From the NCBI RefSeq assembly GCF_043789415.1, contig NZ_JBDLLW010000001.1:1426001-1490000 (forward strand): a DNA stretch of 64,000 nucleotides, read 5' to 3'. This document shows positions 17,004-27,600 of the stretch, in pieces (within the stretch, counting starts at the first letter, position 1; each line of letters starts with the position of its first letter). The DNA comes from Renibacterium sp043789415 (GTDB lineage: Bacteria > Actinomycetota > Actinomycetes > Actinomycetales > Micrococcaceae). The notes beneath the pieces were generated by a model, which worked only from the letters and a program-made list of their open reading frames with translations, made no database searches and had not been told where the DNA came from. Both the position numbers and the translations under genes were made by a program.

Positions 17004-17618
17004 TCAGAAGCTCGGCTCCCGGTGAGCATTTCTGGCACCCAAGCTGGAGAGCGCACCGGTGCGAGCCAGGCCCCGGGTCGCCAACCAGGAGAGCGCTCCG
17101 GCGATCAGCGCACCGGAGATCATGCAGAACACCAGGTAGACGGCCTTGAAATCCGCGGTGTATTCGATGTTCCAGCCCCAGGGCAGGAAGCAGTCGTTGA
17201 TCCCGCAGAGCAGGCCAGCGGCAGCACCTGCGAGCACCGAGACGGGCAGTTTCCAGGAGCGGTAGCGGAAGGCCGCGAAGACCAGTTCGGCCCCGAGGCC
17301 CTGCAAGATTCCGGAGAGCAGCACGGTGCCGCCGTAGGGCGACCCCGCGAGCAGTTCACCCATCGCGGCAACGGTTTCACAGAACAGTGCGGCTCCAGGT
17401 TTGCGGATCACCAAGCCGCCGAGCACCGCCGGAATGAACCAGCCGCCGGACCAGAGGGCGCTGAGCGGCGGGTAGCCCGCGGAGAGCACACTGATCCCGG
17501 AGGCCAACGCCGACCAGGCCCAGAAAATGACGCCACCCGCGACGGCGATCACTGCGGCGACCACGATATCCACTACCCGCCAGCGGTAGCCTGTGCTGCT
17601 TGAAAGAGTGCTGGTCAT
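17004..17618 (-). CDS. ykoE: ECF transporter S component, thiamine/hydroxymethylpyrimidine type (YkoE-like)
   Basis: 204 residues, about six membrane segments, matching the YkoE family (VVDIVVAAVIAVAGGVIFW, ETVAAMGELLAGSPYGG, then CGINDCFLPWGWNIEY). It sits directly behind a TPP riboswitch, so the cargo is probably thiamine or its pyrimidine precursor HMP, as for the Bacillus YkoFEDC system. No YkoF-like binding protein is in the window. The ATG follows AGGAGG, which is part of a small hairpin (see regulatory entry). Confidence 0.9.
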   Translation of the reverse strand: MTSTLSSSTGYRWRVVDIVVAAVIAVAGGVIFWAWSALASGISVLSAGYPPLSALWSGGWFIPAVLGGLVIRKPGAALFCETVAAMGELLAGSPYGGTVLLSGILQGLGAELVFAAFRYRSWKLPVSVLAGAAAGLLCGINDCFLPWGWNIEYTADFKAVYLVFCMISGALIAGALSWLATRGLARTGALSSLGARNAHREPSF

Positions 17619-17638
17619 GATTCCTCCTTTTCAGGAGG
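17618..17638 (-). promoter_or_regulatory. ribosome-binding-site hairpin of ykoE
   Basis: On the minus strand, CCTCCT, GAAA, AGGAGG forms a 6-bp stem with a GNRA-type tetraloop. The right arm is the Shine-Dalgarno sequence of ykoE. The stem would hide the SD. It lies between the TPP aptamer and the start codon and is probably the expression platform. Confidence 0.65.
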
Positions 17639-17667
17639 GGCGACGTATTCCCACACGCCGAAGAGCG

Positions 17668-17765
17668 CTCGACTCCCTTCGCCGGTACTAACCGGATCAG
17701 GTTCGAGGGTCTGCGGTGATCCGCACTCTCAGCGCCCACCGGATGGCGGCGCTCCCCTGTCGTTA
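17668..17765 (-). promoter_or_regulatory. TPP riboswitch (THI element)
   Basis: Read on the minus strand, the leader shows the hallmark segments GGGGAGC, GCTGAGAGTGCGGA, ACCCTCGAACCTGATCCGGT and CGAAGGGAG in the right order. This is the standard TPP aptamer. It controls the ECF genes ykoEDC directly downstream and should switch them off when thiamine pyrophosphate is high. Confidence 0.95.
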
Positions 17766-17800
17766 CTTTGCTGTGTAAGTTTACACCCGCTTAACCCACA

Positions 17801-17859
17801 TCGAGTGTGCAGATCTACATCTTAAAGAGGCTTCAAAACGTGTAGATCTGCACACTCGA
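17801..17859. repeat. dispersed palindromic element, copy A
   Basis: 59 bp. Arms of 19 bp (starting TCGAGTGTGCAGATCTACA) pair perfectly around a loop of about 21 nt. It starts 10 nt after the stop of the DUF4235 gene on the minus strand. Related to copies B (36424), C (37492) and D (49384). Confidence 0.9.
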
Positions 17860-17869
17860 CGGCTAAGTC

Positions 17870-18130
17870 TCAGGTCAGATCGCGGGACTTATTGAACTTG
17901 GCTATCGCGCGTTGCGCGCCACGACCGGTCAGGGTCTGAATGATCGCCGCCACTGTCGCCGAGACGATGGCGAAGGTCAGTGCGGACCGCAGGCTGTGTT
18001 CCAGGTTCTCCCCGTCCTTGGGCGGGGCGTTCCCGGTGGTCTTGGTCCACACCGTGTCCACCAGTTTGTTCGCGGCGAAGCCAGCGCCGAAGCTGATCCC
18101 CGCGGCCAGAAGTTTGAACAACAGATTCAT
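17870..18130 (-). CDS. DUF4235 family membrane protein
   Basis: 86 residues. An N-terminal glycine-zipper-like segment (LLFKLLAAGISFGAGFAANK) and a second hydrophobic stretch (about 48-67) match DUF4235, a small membrane family of actinobacteria with unknown function. The C-terminus is basic (AIAKFNKSRDLT). Copy A of the palindromic element follows its stop. The lipoprotein gene lies 9 bp upstream on the same strand, so both may belong to one transcript. Confidence 0.85.
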   Translation of the reverse strand: MNLLFKLLAAGISFGAGFAANKLVDTVWTKTTGNAPPKDGENLEHSLRSALTFAIVSATVAAIIQTLTGRGAQRAIAKFNKSRDLT

Positions 18131-18139
18131 GGCTTCAGC

Positions 18140-18628
18140 CTACTTCAGAGTTCCGGCCTGCGCGGTCAGAATGCAGTTGACCGGCTGTTGATAACTCAGC
18201 TGGGCACTGACTTGCCAGGCTTTGCTCTCGCCCGGCTGCACCGCTCTGAGCACTGCGACGCCGCGCGCCATCACGTCTGAGCTCGCGGTAGCCCAATCCA
18301 CTGTGACCACTAGGTCAGCGGTTTGCGACGTCGAATTCGTCACCTTGCCATTGGCAGTGACCGGGCCGGCTTTGCTAGAGCACTGCGCCATCGTGGTGCT
18401 GGAGTGAATGCCTTTGACGCCCTCCAACTGAGGTATTTCCGGCAACTGCGGTGAGATCAGCCCCTGGGTCGCCTGGCTCACCGAAGCCGACGGCGTCGTA
18501 CTGGTCGGGTTCTTGGACTCGCCCGGAGTGCAAGCAGCCAGCGCCAGCGGCATGAGCAATAGCGCAGCACCGAGGAGCCGCAGACGTTTAGCCTTCAAAA
18601 CAAGATCATTTCCAGCTGGGTGTTTCAT
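18140..18628 (-). CDS. lipoprotein of unknown function
   Basis: 162 residues. A basic start, a hydrophobic stretch and the lipobox LALAAC predict a lipid-anchored exported protein with the Cys at about residue 33. A Ser/Thr/Pro linker follows, then a beta-rich domain (VTANGKVTNSTSQTADLVVT) that resembles immunoglobulin-like DUF4352-type folds. It starts six bases after the stop of the giant surface protein with AGGAG in front, so the two are cotranscribed and may act together at the cell surface. The function is not known. Confidence 0.82.
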   Translation of the reverse strand: MKHPAGNDLVLKAKRLRLLGAALLLMPLALAACTPGESKNPTSTTPSASVSQATQGLISPQLPEIPQLEGVKGIHSSTTMAQCSSKAGPVTANGKVTNSTSQTADLVVTVDWATASSDVMARGVAVLRAVQPGESKAWQVSAQLSYQQPVNCILTAQAGTLK

Positions 18629-18634
18629 ATTCTC

Positions 18635-21600
18635 CTAGGATTTGTTCCGACGGCGATATGCGCCGAGAACCACCAATAAAATGCCGATCAAGAGCACTGC
18701 GCCGCCCAGCCCGAAGAGCCAGATATTGTCGACCCCCGTATTCGGCAGTGGCTTGACCTTGGCATCCAGCGAGGTCTTAGTGCTCGACGGCGGTGAGACG
18801 ACCGGCGGGTTGCCGTTACTGCTGCCTCCGGTAGCGGTCGCGGTATTGGAGACAGCCCCCGCCAGCACATCCGCTGCGGTGATCCGGTAAGGCTCAGAGC
18901 TACAGGTCACTGAACTTCCCGGAGCGAGTACCGGGACCGAGCAGTTGACCCTGACTCCGGCTCTGCTGAGCATCTGGTCGATCACCGAGACCTTGAGCAA
19001 GGTGGTGTTACCGGTGTTGCTCAAGGTGAAGCTGTAGCTGATCGTGTCCCCGGCGTCCTTGCGGCCGTTGCGGTTAGCGTCCTGCACCGCACCGGCCTTC
19101 TTGACCAGTTGCAGCCCGGGAGCGGGGTTCAGGTTCTCGGTCACCGAATCCGGGTCGCTGACGATCGGCTTGCCGTCCGGCGTCTTACCACTCGCGGTCG
19201 CGGTGTTCTTGACGCTGCCAGAGTCCACGTCAGCTTGGGTCACCGGGTAACTCGCACTGCAGATCGTGCTGGCCCCGGCGGCCAAGCTGGTCTCCGGGCA
19301 GCTGACCTTGACCAGCGGATCGTTCACCACGACGCCGGTCACGGTTCTGGTGCCGGTGTTGCTGACCGTGAAGAGGTACTCGATGGTGTCCCCGGCGTCG
19401 AGCTTGCCGTTCCGATTCAGATCCTTGGTGCCACCGATCTTCTTCTGCAGGCTCAGCCCGTCCCTCACGGTCAGCAGCTGGGTCGCCGCGGATTCCACCG
19501 AGTCGATCGTGGTGTCACCGAACTGCGCCGAGGCCTGTGCCGTGTTGACCACCTTGCCAGCATCGGCATCCGCCTGGCTGATGGGATAGCTCGCCGTGCA
19601 GTCCACGCTGGCACCCGGCGCCAGGTCAGTGCTCGGGCAGGAGATCCGCACACCCGCTGCGGCCAGCTTGGCATCGGCAACGCCGACTCCGGTCAGCGAA
19701 ACGTTGCCGCTGTTCTTCACCGTGAATCGATAGTCAATGCTGTCTCCGGAGGCCAGTCGGCCGTCGTGGTTGAGGTCGTGGGTGCCCGTGATGCTCTTGA
19801 CGAAACTCAAGGCGGGCTTTCGATCGAGGACCACCGTGTCAGTGGCTTCCGCCGGAGGAACAGTGCTGTTATCGGGTTTGACGCCGTCGACTCTCGCGGT
19901 ATTGACGATGCTCCCGTTCTCGATGTCCCGCTGAGTGATGGTGTAGGTTCCAGAGCAGTTCATCGAGGCACCCGGCGCGAGCAGCGTTGATTCACAGTTC
20001 AGCTGGCCGGCCAGCATCGGATCTTCCAGTGCGATCCCCTTGATGCTCACCGATCCGCTATTGCTGATCGTGAAGTTGAACTTCACCGTCTCTCCCACGT
20101 CGATCTGGCCGTTGTTGTTCGCATCGACCGGCGCCTCGTGGGTCTTCTTGAGATTCAGCGCCGCATCGTTCGCGGTCGGGGTATTGACCGAATCCACGCT
20201 GCTCAGTTCGCTGTTATCCGGAGCCGTCGCGGTGGCGGTGGCCCTATTGATGGCCACCCCGGCATCCACGTCTGACTGCTTGAGGGTGTATACGCCCGAG
20301 CATTCCAGAGTCTTGCCCGGCTCGAGGGTCGCCACGGTGCAATTGAGTCCCGGGAGCAGCTCGTCGACCACCTTGACATTCTTCAGTGTGGTGTTGCCCT
20401 GATTGCTCGCCACCAAGGAGTATTTGATCTGATCGCCGGTATCGGTTTTGCCATTGGCATTGACGTCCACGATGCCGGAGACGGTCTTCTGCAATTCGAG
20501 TTGGTTGTTCCGCAGCAGGGGTTGTTCCACGCTCGCCCGGGGCGAGGTCACGGTCTGTGTTCCACCGGAACCGGGGATCGGCGCACTGGCGGTGGCGGTC
20601 GCGGTGTTGATCACCTCACCGGCGTCGATGTCGGCCTGGGTCAGCGTGTAACTGCCTTCGCAATCCACGCTGGCTCCGGGCTGCACATCTCCCGTCGGGC
20701 AACTCACGCTCACCCCGGTCAGCTGCTCAACGATCTGCGGGTTGCTCAGCGTCAGAGTGCCGATATTACTGACCCTCAACAGATAGTTCACCGTGTCCCC
20801 GGCGTTGATACCACCGCTGCCGTTGCTGTCCTGCACCGATTTGACGGATTTGACCAAGCTCACGGCGGGGTTGGAGTCTGTCGGCACGGTCACCGTTGAT
20901 GGCGGGGAGGTCTTCTCGCCGTCTGGTCCGGTCGCTTTTGCGGTGGCGGTGTTCACTATCTTGCCGGCATTGACCTGAGCCTGAGTGACGGTGAGGCTTC
21001 CGGTGCACTCGGCGGTTTCTCCCGGGTTCAGGGCGTTCTTATCGCAGCTGGTATTTGTCACCAGTGGGTCGTTGATCTTGACGTCGCTGACCCGAGTGTT
21101 TCCGGTGTTGGTGACCACAAACTTGTAAGTCAGCGAATCGCCAGCATCGGTCAGAGTATTACCGTTGACATCGCCGTGGCTTTGCAGGGTTTTCAGCAGG
21201 CTCACACTGCTCGCTCGGGGAAGCGGAGTGGTCACTTCGTTGCTGTCGGCATTGATCTCGGGACGGCCCAGGGGAGGCGTCCCCGCCACTCTGGCCCGGT
21301 TCACCAGCTGACCGGCGTCGATATCGTCCTGAGTCAGGGCGTAGATGCCTTGGCAGGTGATCGACTCGCCGGCGGCCAAGGCGCTCTTGGGGCAGTTCAC
21401 CGCCGGGAGCTTCGGATCCGAAACCACGACATTGTCCAGGCTGGTGTTACCGGTGTTGATGACGGTGAAGGAGTAGGCCACCGTCTCTCCGACATCAGGC
21501 AGATTATTGCCGTTAGAGTCCTGATAGTCCTTGCCCGCCTGCTTCACCACTGCCTTGCTGATCACCAGCTGGTCCGCCGCAGCGAGCGGCGTCTCGGTGC

Positions 21601-24600
21601 TGCTGCCGGGTGAGACGACGTCGGAGCCATCGGTTGCTTTCCCCGTGGCGGTAGCGGTGTTTCTCACCACGCCGTCGTCGAGGTTCTGCGCTGTGATCGG
21701 GTAGTTCGCGGCGCACTCCGCCACTCCTTGCGGAGCCAGCGTGGTCACCGGGCAACTGATCGTGGCCGCGGGAATCAAAGGATCGGCGACGGCGATCGAG
21801 TTCACCGTCGTGGTGCCCAGGTTGGTCACCGTGAAGGTGTAGGTGATCGTTTCACCGGGGTCGATCTGGCCATTGTTATTGGCATCTCGCGGAGCCCCGG
21901 CCTTTTTCAGGATGCCGAGCCTGTTGTTCGGAGCGATCGGCACCACCACTTCATTGCTCGGCGGCGAGGTGACCGGGACGTCGGTCCCGGGTGGCGTCGC
22001 GGTAGCGGTGGCGGTGTTCTTCACTGAACCGGCGTCGACGTTCTGCTGGGTCAGCGTATAGCTGCCGCTACACGTGGTCGATTCACCCGCCGGCAGGTCT
22101 GCGACCGGGCAGCTGATCGGAGCGCTGCCGAGCAGCGGGTCGTTGATCGCCAACCCCTTCATAGTCACGGTTCCGGTGTTGCTGACCTTGAAGGAGTATT
22201 CAATGGTGTCACCGGCGTCGACGAAGCCGTTGCCGTTGACGTCCACCGCAGAGGCGGCGCTCTTCTCTACCGTCATCCCCACTGTCGGGCTGAGTGCTGT
22301 GCTCGTCTGGTCGATGTTGGACTCCACTGTCTTGCCGCTGGGGTCCACGCCACTGGCGGAGGCGCTGTTTTGCACGCTGCCGCTGTCCAGATCGGCGGCG
22401 GTGATCGTGTAGTCCTTGGTGCAGACCATGCCCTCACCGGCGATCAGGACGTCCTTCGGGCAGCTGATCCCGTTCATAATCGAGTCAGCGATCGCCAGGA
22501 AATCGATGGACACATTGCCCTGATTGCTCACCGTGAAGGTGTAGCCGATCCGATCCCCGGCATCGACCCGACCGTTGCTGTTTGCGTCCTGTACCGGGCT
22601 GGCGGCTTTGTCGAAGCTGAGTTGGGCCTTGGCCGGGATCGGCGTGGTCACCTCACTGCCTGGTGAGGTGGTGCTGCCGCCGCCCGGCGTGCTGCCGCTG
22701 GCCGTCGCGGAGTTGAAGACAAAACCCTTATCGACGTCCGTTTGTTTCAGGAGGTACGAACTGGTGCAGGAAGTGCTCGCGCCGGGCGCCAAGGTGGGGG
22801 CCGGGCAGCTCACATTCTGAATCAGCCCGTCGTTAACCACGACGCCGGTCAGCGTGGTGGTCCCCGAGTTGGTCACCACAAAGGTGTAGGGGATGCTCTC
22901 ACCGGGATCCATCAAGCCGTTGCCATTGGCATCGTTCCACTGACCGGCGGTCTTCTTAATGGTCAGGGAGTTCTGCTGCGGCACAAGCACCGAAGCGGTG
23001 GAATCAGCGGAGCCGACGGTTCCGCCATAGGGGTCCTGGGAACTGGCACTCGCCGTGTTGTCCACTTTGCCAGTGTTCACGTCGTCCTGAGTCAGGGTGT
23101 AACTTCCGGTACAGCTGGTGCTGGCCCCGGGAGCCAGTGTGTTCACCGGGCAGGTCACCGTGCCGATCTTGGGATCGATGACCGAGAAATCGCTCAGCGT
23201 GACGTTGCCGTCGTTGCGCAGCTCGAAACGGTAAGCGACGGTGTCGCCGACGTCGATCCGGCCAGTGCCATTGCTGTCGGCGGGAGCATTCGCTTCTTTG
23301 TCCAGGCTCAGCTTGCCTTCGCCGTGAGCGTCGACAGTTGCGGAGTCCTCAGGGGAAGTGATCGGATCTCCCGAGGGCGGGGTGGCGAAGGCCTTCGCCC
23401 GGTTCAGGATGGTCCCGGCATCGATATCCGCTTGGGTGATGGTGTACTGCGCCTGGCAGGTGGTCTCTTCACCCGGCTGTAAATCGGTCACCGGGCACTG
23501 CACCGAACCCACCAGTCCGTCGTTCACGCCCAGCAGGTGCAGCGTGGTGTTTCCGGTGTTCTTCAGCTTGAAGGTATAGGGCACCACATCTCCGGCCCGC
23601 ACCGAGGTTCCACCGTTTTGATGCTGGATCGCCCCGGCGGTCTTCTCGAGCGAGAGACTGGGCAGCTGAACCAGCGGGACGTTGGCGGTATCCGGCAGGG
23701 ATTCCACCGCGCTGTTATCCGGCGCGGTGCCGGTCGCGGTGGCCACATTATTGACTTCACCGCGGTTGAAATCCCCGGTTTGCAAGGTGTAACTGCCCTT
23801 GCAGGTCGCGCTCTGGCCGGGATCGAGCTGGCTCAGATCGCAGCTCACCGCGGTCACCAGCGGATCGTTGATCGCGAGGTTCTTAATGGTCACCGTCGAG
23901 TTGTTCTTCACCGTGAAGGTGTACTCGACGCTGCCACCCGCTCCGACCGTGCTCTGGCCCGGCGCCGGCTGTGGCGGTCCAGCGGTTTTCTGTAGCGTCA
24001 GCTCGGTCTGCGGCAGGATCGGGGTGGTGGTGCTGTCCTGCGGTGAGTCGACGGCGGTGCCAGTGGGATCCGTGGCGGTGGCGTGAGCGGTGTTCTGCAC
24101 GGCCCCGTTGTTCACATCGGCCTGGGTCAGGGTGTAGGTAGCGGTGCACAACCGGGTCTGCCCCGGAGACAAGGCTCCGGCCGGGCAGTTCACTTGGCCG
24201 ACTTTGGGGTCGCTGATCGACAGCCCGCTCAGCGTGAGCGCGCCGTTATTGCTCACCTCGAAGGTGTAGGCGATGGTGTCGCCCGCGTCGGTAACGCCAT
24301 TGTTGTTGACGTCGGTCGGCGTAGCGGCCCGCTTGTCGAAGGTCATCGAGGCCACCGTGCTGGTGGGCGTGGTCACCGAGGACTGGTTGGAAGTCACCGG
24401 GCTACCAGCCGGGTCCTCGGCGTGAGCGGTGGCTTGATTGACCACTTTGCCGGCGTCGACATCGGCCTGCAGGATCTCGTAGCTCGCGGTGCAGGTCGCA
24501 ATGGCGCCGGGAAGCAGCTCGGTGACCGGGCACTGTACCGAACCAGCCTTCGGATCACTGATCGACAGGGTGTTCAGCGCGACAGTGCCGGTGTTGCTGA

Positions 24601-27600
24601 CCGTGAAGGTGTAAGGGATGAAATCGCCGTGGTCGGTGCGGCCGTTGTTGTTGTTATCGATGACTGCCCGGGCTTCTTTCAGCAGGCTCAGGCTGCTCAG
24701 CTGCGGAATCGGCACGCTCTTGCTCGACTGGTCAGAAGCAACCTCGGGGCGCCCGCCTTGCGGTGTGCCGTAAGCGGTGGCGATGTTGTTCACCACCCCG
24801 GCATTCAGATCGTCCTGGCTCAGGGTATAGCTGCCGGTACACGTCACGCTGCTTCCGGGGGGCAGCGCGCCAGCTGGGCAGCTGGCGCTGAGCTTATCGT
24901 CCTGAATCCGCACCGACTGGAGAGTTGAGGTTCCGGTGTTCTTGACCACGAAAGTATAGGGAATCGTATCCCCGGCGTTGATCTTGCCATTGCCGTCGGA
25001 GTCCACCGAGCCGGTCGAGTCCTTGACCAGGCTGAGCGAATCCAGCTGGCTGATCGGGGTGGACGTTGTGCTCGGGCTCGAAGTGGTCGCTTCACGCCCC
25101 GGAGGAGTTCCGGTTGCGGTGGCCGAGTTATCGACTGCCCCGGCGTCCACTTCGGCCTGGGTGATGGTGTGGCTCGCTGTGCAGTTGACGGAGTTCCCTG
25201 GCAGCAGGGTGGTGGCCGGGCACTGCAGTCCGGTCACTTTGGGATCGGTCACCAGCACCCCGCTGAGTGTGGTGTTTCCGGTGTTGGTGACCAGGAAGCT
25301 GTAGCCGATGGTGTCCCCGGCGTCGATCCTGCCGCTGCCGTTGGAGTCCAATGGCGCACCGGCGCTCTTTTCGACGGTGATGGCATCGAGCAACGGAAGG
25401 GCTTTGGAGTCGGTGGATTCGTTCGAGGTCACCGTGCTACCGCCGCTCTTCGCGGTGGCCGTGGCGGTGTTGTCCACTTTGCCGGCGTCGAAATCGGCTT
25501 GGCTCAAGGCCAGGCTACCGGTGCAGCTGGTCGATTCACCCGGTGCCAGGGCAACGGCTGGGCAGCTGATTCCGGGGATCTTCGGGTCGCTCACCGCGAC
25601 GGTATCGACCGTGACGTTACCGGTATTGGTCACCGTGAAGCTGTAGTTCAGGCTATCCCCCGCGCCGCTACGGCCATCGCCGTTGCTATCGGTGAGGTCT
25701 CCGGCCTTCTTCAGCAGGCTGATCTTCGGCGTCTGAGTAATCGGCAGGTTCGTGGAATCATCCGCCGAGTTCACGTCCTGGTTCTGCGGGTCCTTGCCAT
25801 TGGCGTGCGCGGTATTCCGAACGCTGCCGGAGTCCACATCCTCCTGGGTGATCAGGTAGCTGCCGGTGCAGGTCACTGTTTGCGAGGGTGCCAGGGTGGT
25901 AGCTGGGCAATCCACGCGACTGACCTTGCTATCCGCTACGTTGATGCCGGTCAAGGTCAGCGGGCCGGAGTTGGTCACCACGAAGGTGTAGGGAATCTGG
26001 TCGCCTTTGCCGATCACGCCGTCGCCGTCGCTATCCACCGGGGTGCCTTGCTGCTTATCGAAGGTCAATGAGCCGACCCCGGTGAGTGGCGTATCGGTGG
26101 TGCTGGGTGAAGAGGTCGAGCTGGTGTTGTCGGGTTTCGTCAGCGTACCGGTAGCCGAGTTGTCCCGGTGTCCGGCGTTCATATCGCCCTGAGTGATGGT
26201 GTAGTTCGCGGTGCAGGTCACCGAATCGCCGGGGGCCAGCGGAGCCAGCGGGCAGCTGATGGCGCCGAGCAGCGAATCGGCGACGGTCGCTTTGCTCAGC
26301 ATGGTGGTTCCGGTGTTTCTGAAAGTGAAGCTGTAACCAATCGTGTCACCGGCATCGAGTCGTCCTGAAGCGTTCGCGTCGACCGGAGCGCTCGCGGACT
26401 TATTGAAGTCAAAGCTGGAGATCTGAGGTAGCGGCTTGCTCGCTGTCGAGGTATTCGATATCACCGCCTGGCCACTGCTGTTCTTGGCATTGGCGGTGGC
26501 GGAGTTATCCACTTTGCCGACGTCGAGATCGCTCTGCTTCAAGGTGTAGTTCGCGGTGCAGCTGGTCTTGGTTCCGGGTGCGAGGGTGCTCACCGGGCAG
26601 TTCACCCCGGGGATCTTGGCATCGCTGATGCTCAGCGTCGTGAGGGTAGTGGCGCCGGTGTTTTCGACGTCGAAGGTGTAGCCGATGGTGTCACCGGCAT
26701 CGGTGCGGCCAGAGCCGTTGGCATCGGTGATCGCGCCGGCGGTCTTGGTCAGCTTGAGCGTGCTGGAGGTGTTGATTGGAGTGGTCACCTGGCTGGGTGG
26801 CGAGGTGATCGCGGTTCCACCGGGAGGGGTGCCGCTCGCGGTGGCGCTATTGGTCACCGAGGCCACGTCGATATCAGCCTGGCTGAGTTGGTAGCTACCC
26901 GTGCAGGTCACCGTGGCATTGGCCGCGAGCGTGGCCACCGGGCAGGAAACCGTGCCGATCTTGGGGTCGGCCACCGAGACCGAATTCAACACCGTATTAC
27001 CGGTGTTGCGCACCAGGAAGCTGTAGAGCTGGGTATCCCCGGCGTCCACCCGGCCGGAACCATTGGTGTCCTGCAGCGCACCCGCTGTTTTAGTCACGGT
27101 GAGCGCCGGATTGAGCAGCACGGTGTTCGTGGTGGCGGTGTTGTTCGCCGGAACGTGATCGAACTCATTGCCCGAGACAGTAGCGGTGTTGGTCACGGTG
27201 CTGCCTGGAGCCGCGGCAGCCGCGACGGTGCCATTGACCGTGATGGTCTGGCTGGCACCGACGGCGAGAGTGCCGATCGGGCAGCTGATCGTCTGACCGT
27301 TGACGGCGCAAGCCGCACCACCGTCGAGCTGCGCAGAACCACCGGTAATACTCGACGGCAGGACATCCACGGCGGTCACACCGGTGGCGGCTTGCGGCCC
27401 ATTATTGGTCACCGTGAGCTTGTACTGGATCGGGCTGCCGGCCACCGGGGTCTGGGTCACCAGAGCTTTGGCGATCTGTAAATCCGCAGCAGCAGCCACC
27501 AGGGTCTGCACGGTCTGCGAGGTGGAGGTCTTGACCGTATTGGACAAGGTATCGCGGTAGTTCATCGTGGCCTTGTTATTGATCTCACCGGCCGCAGCAG

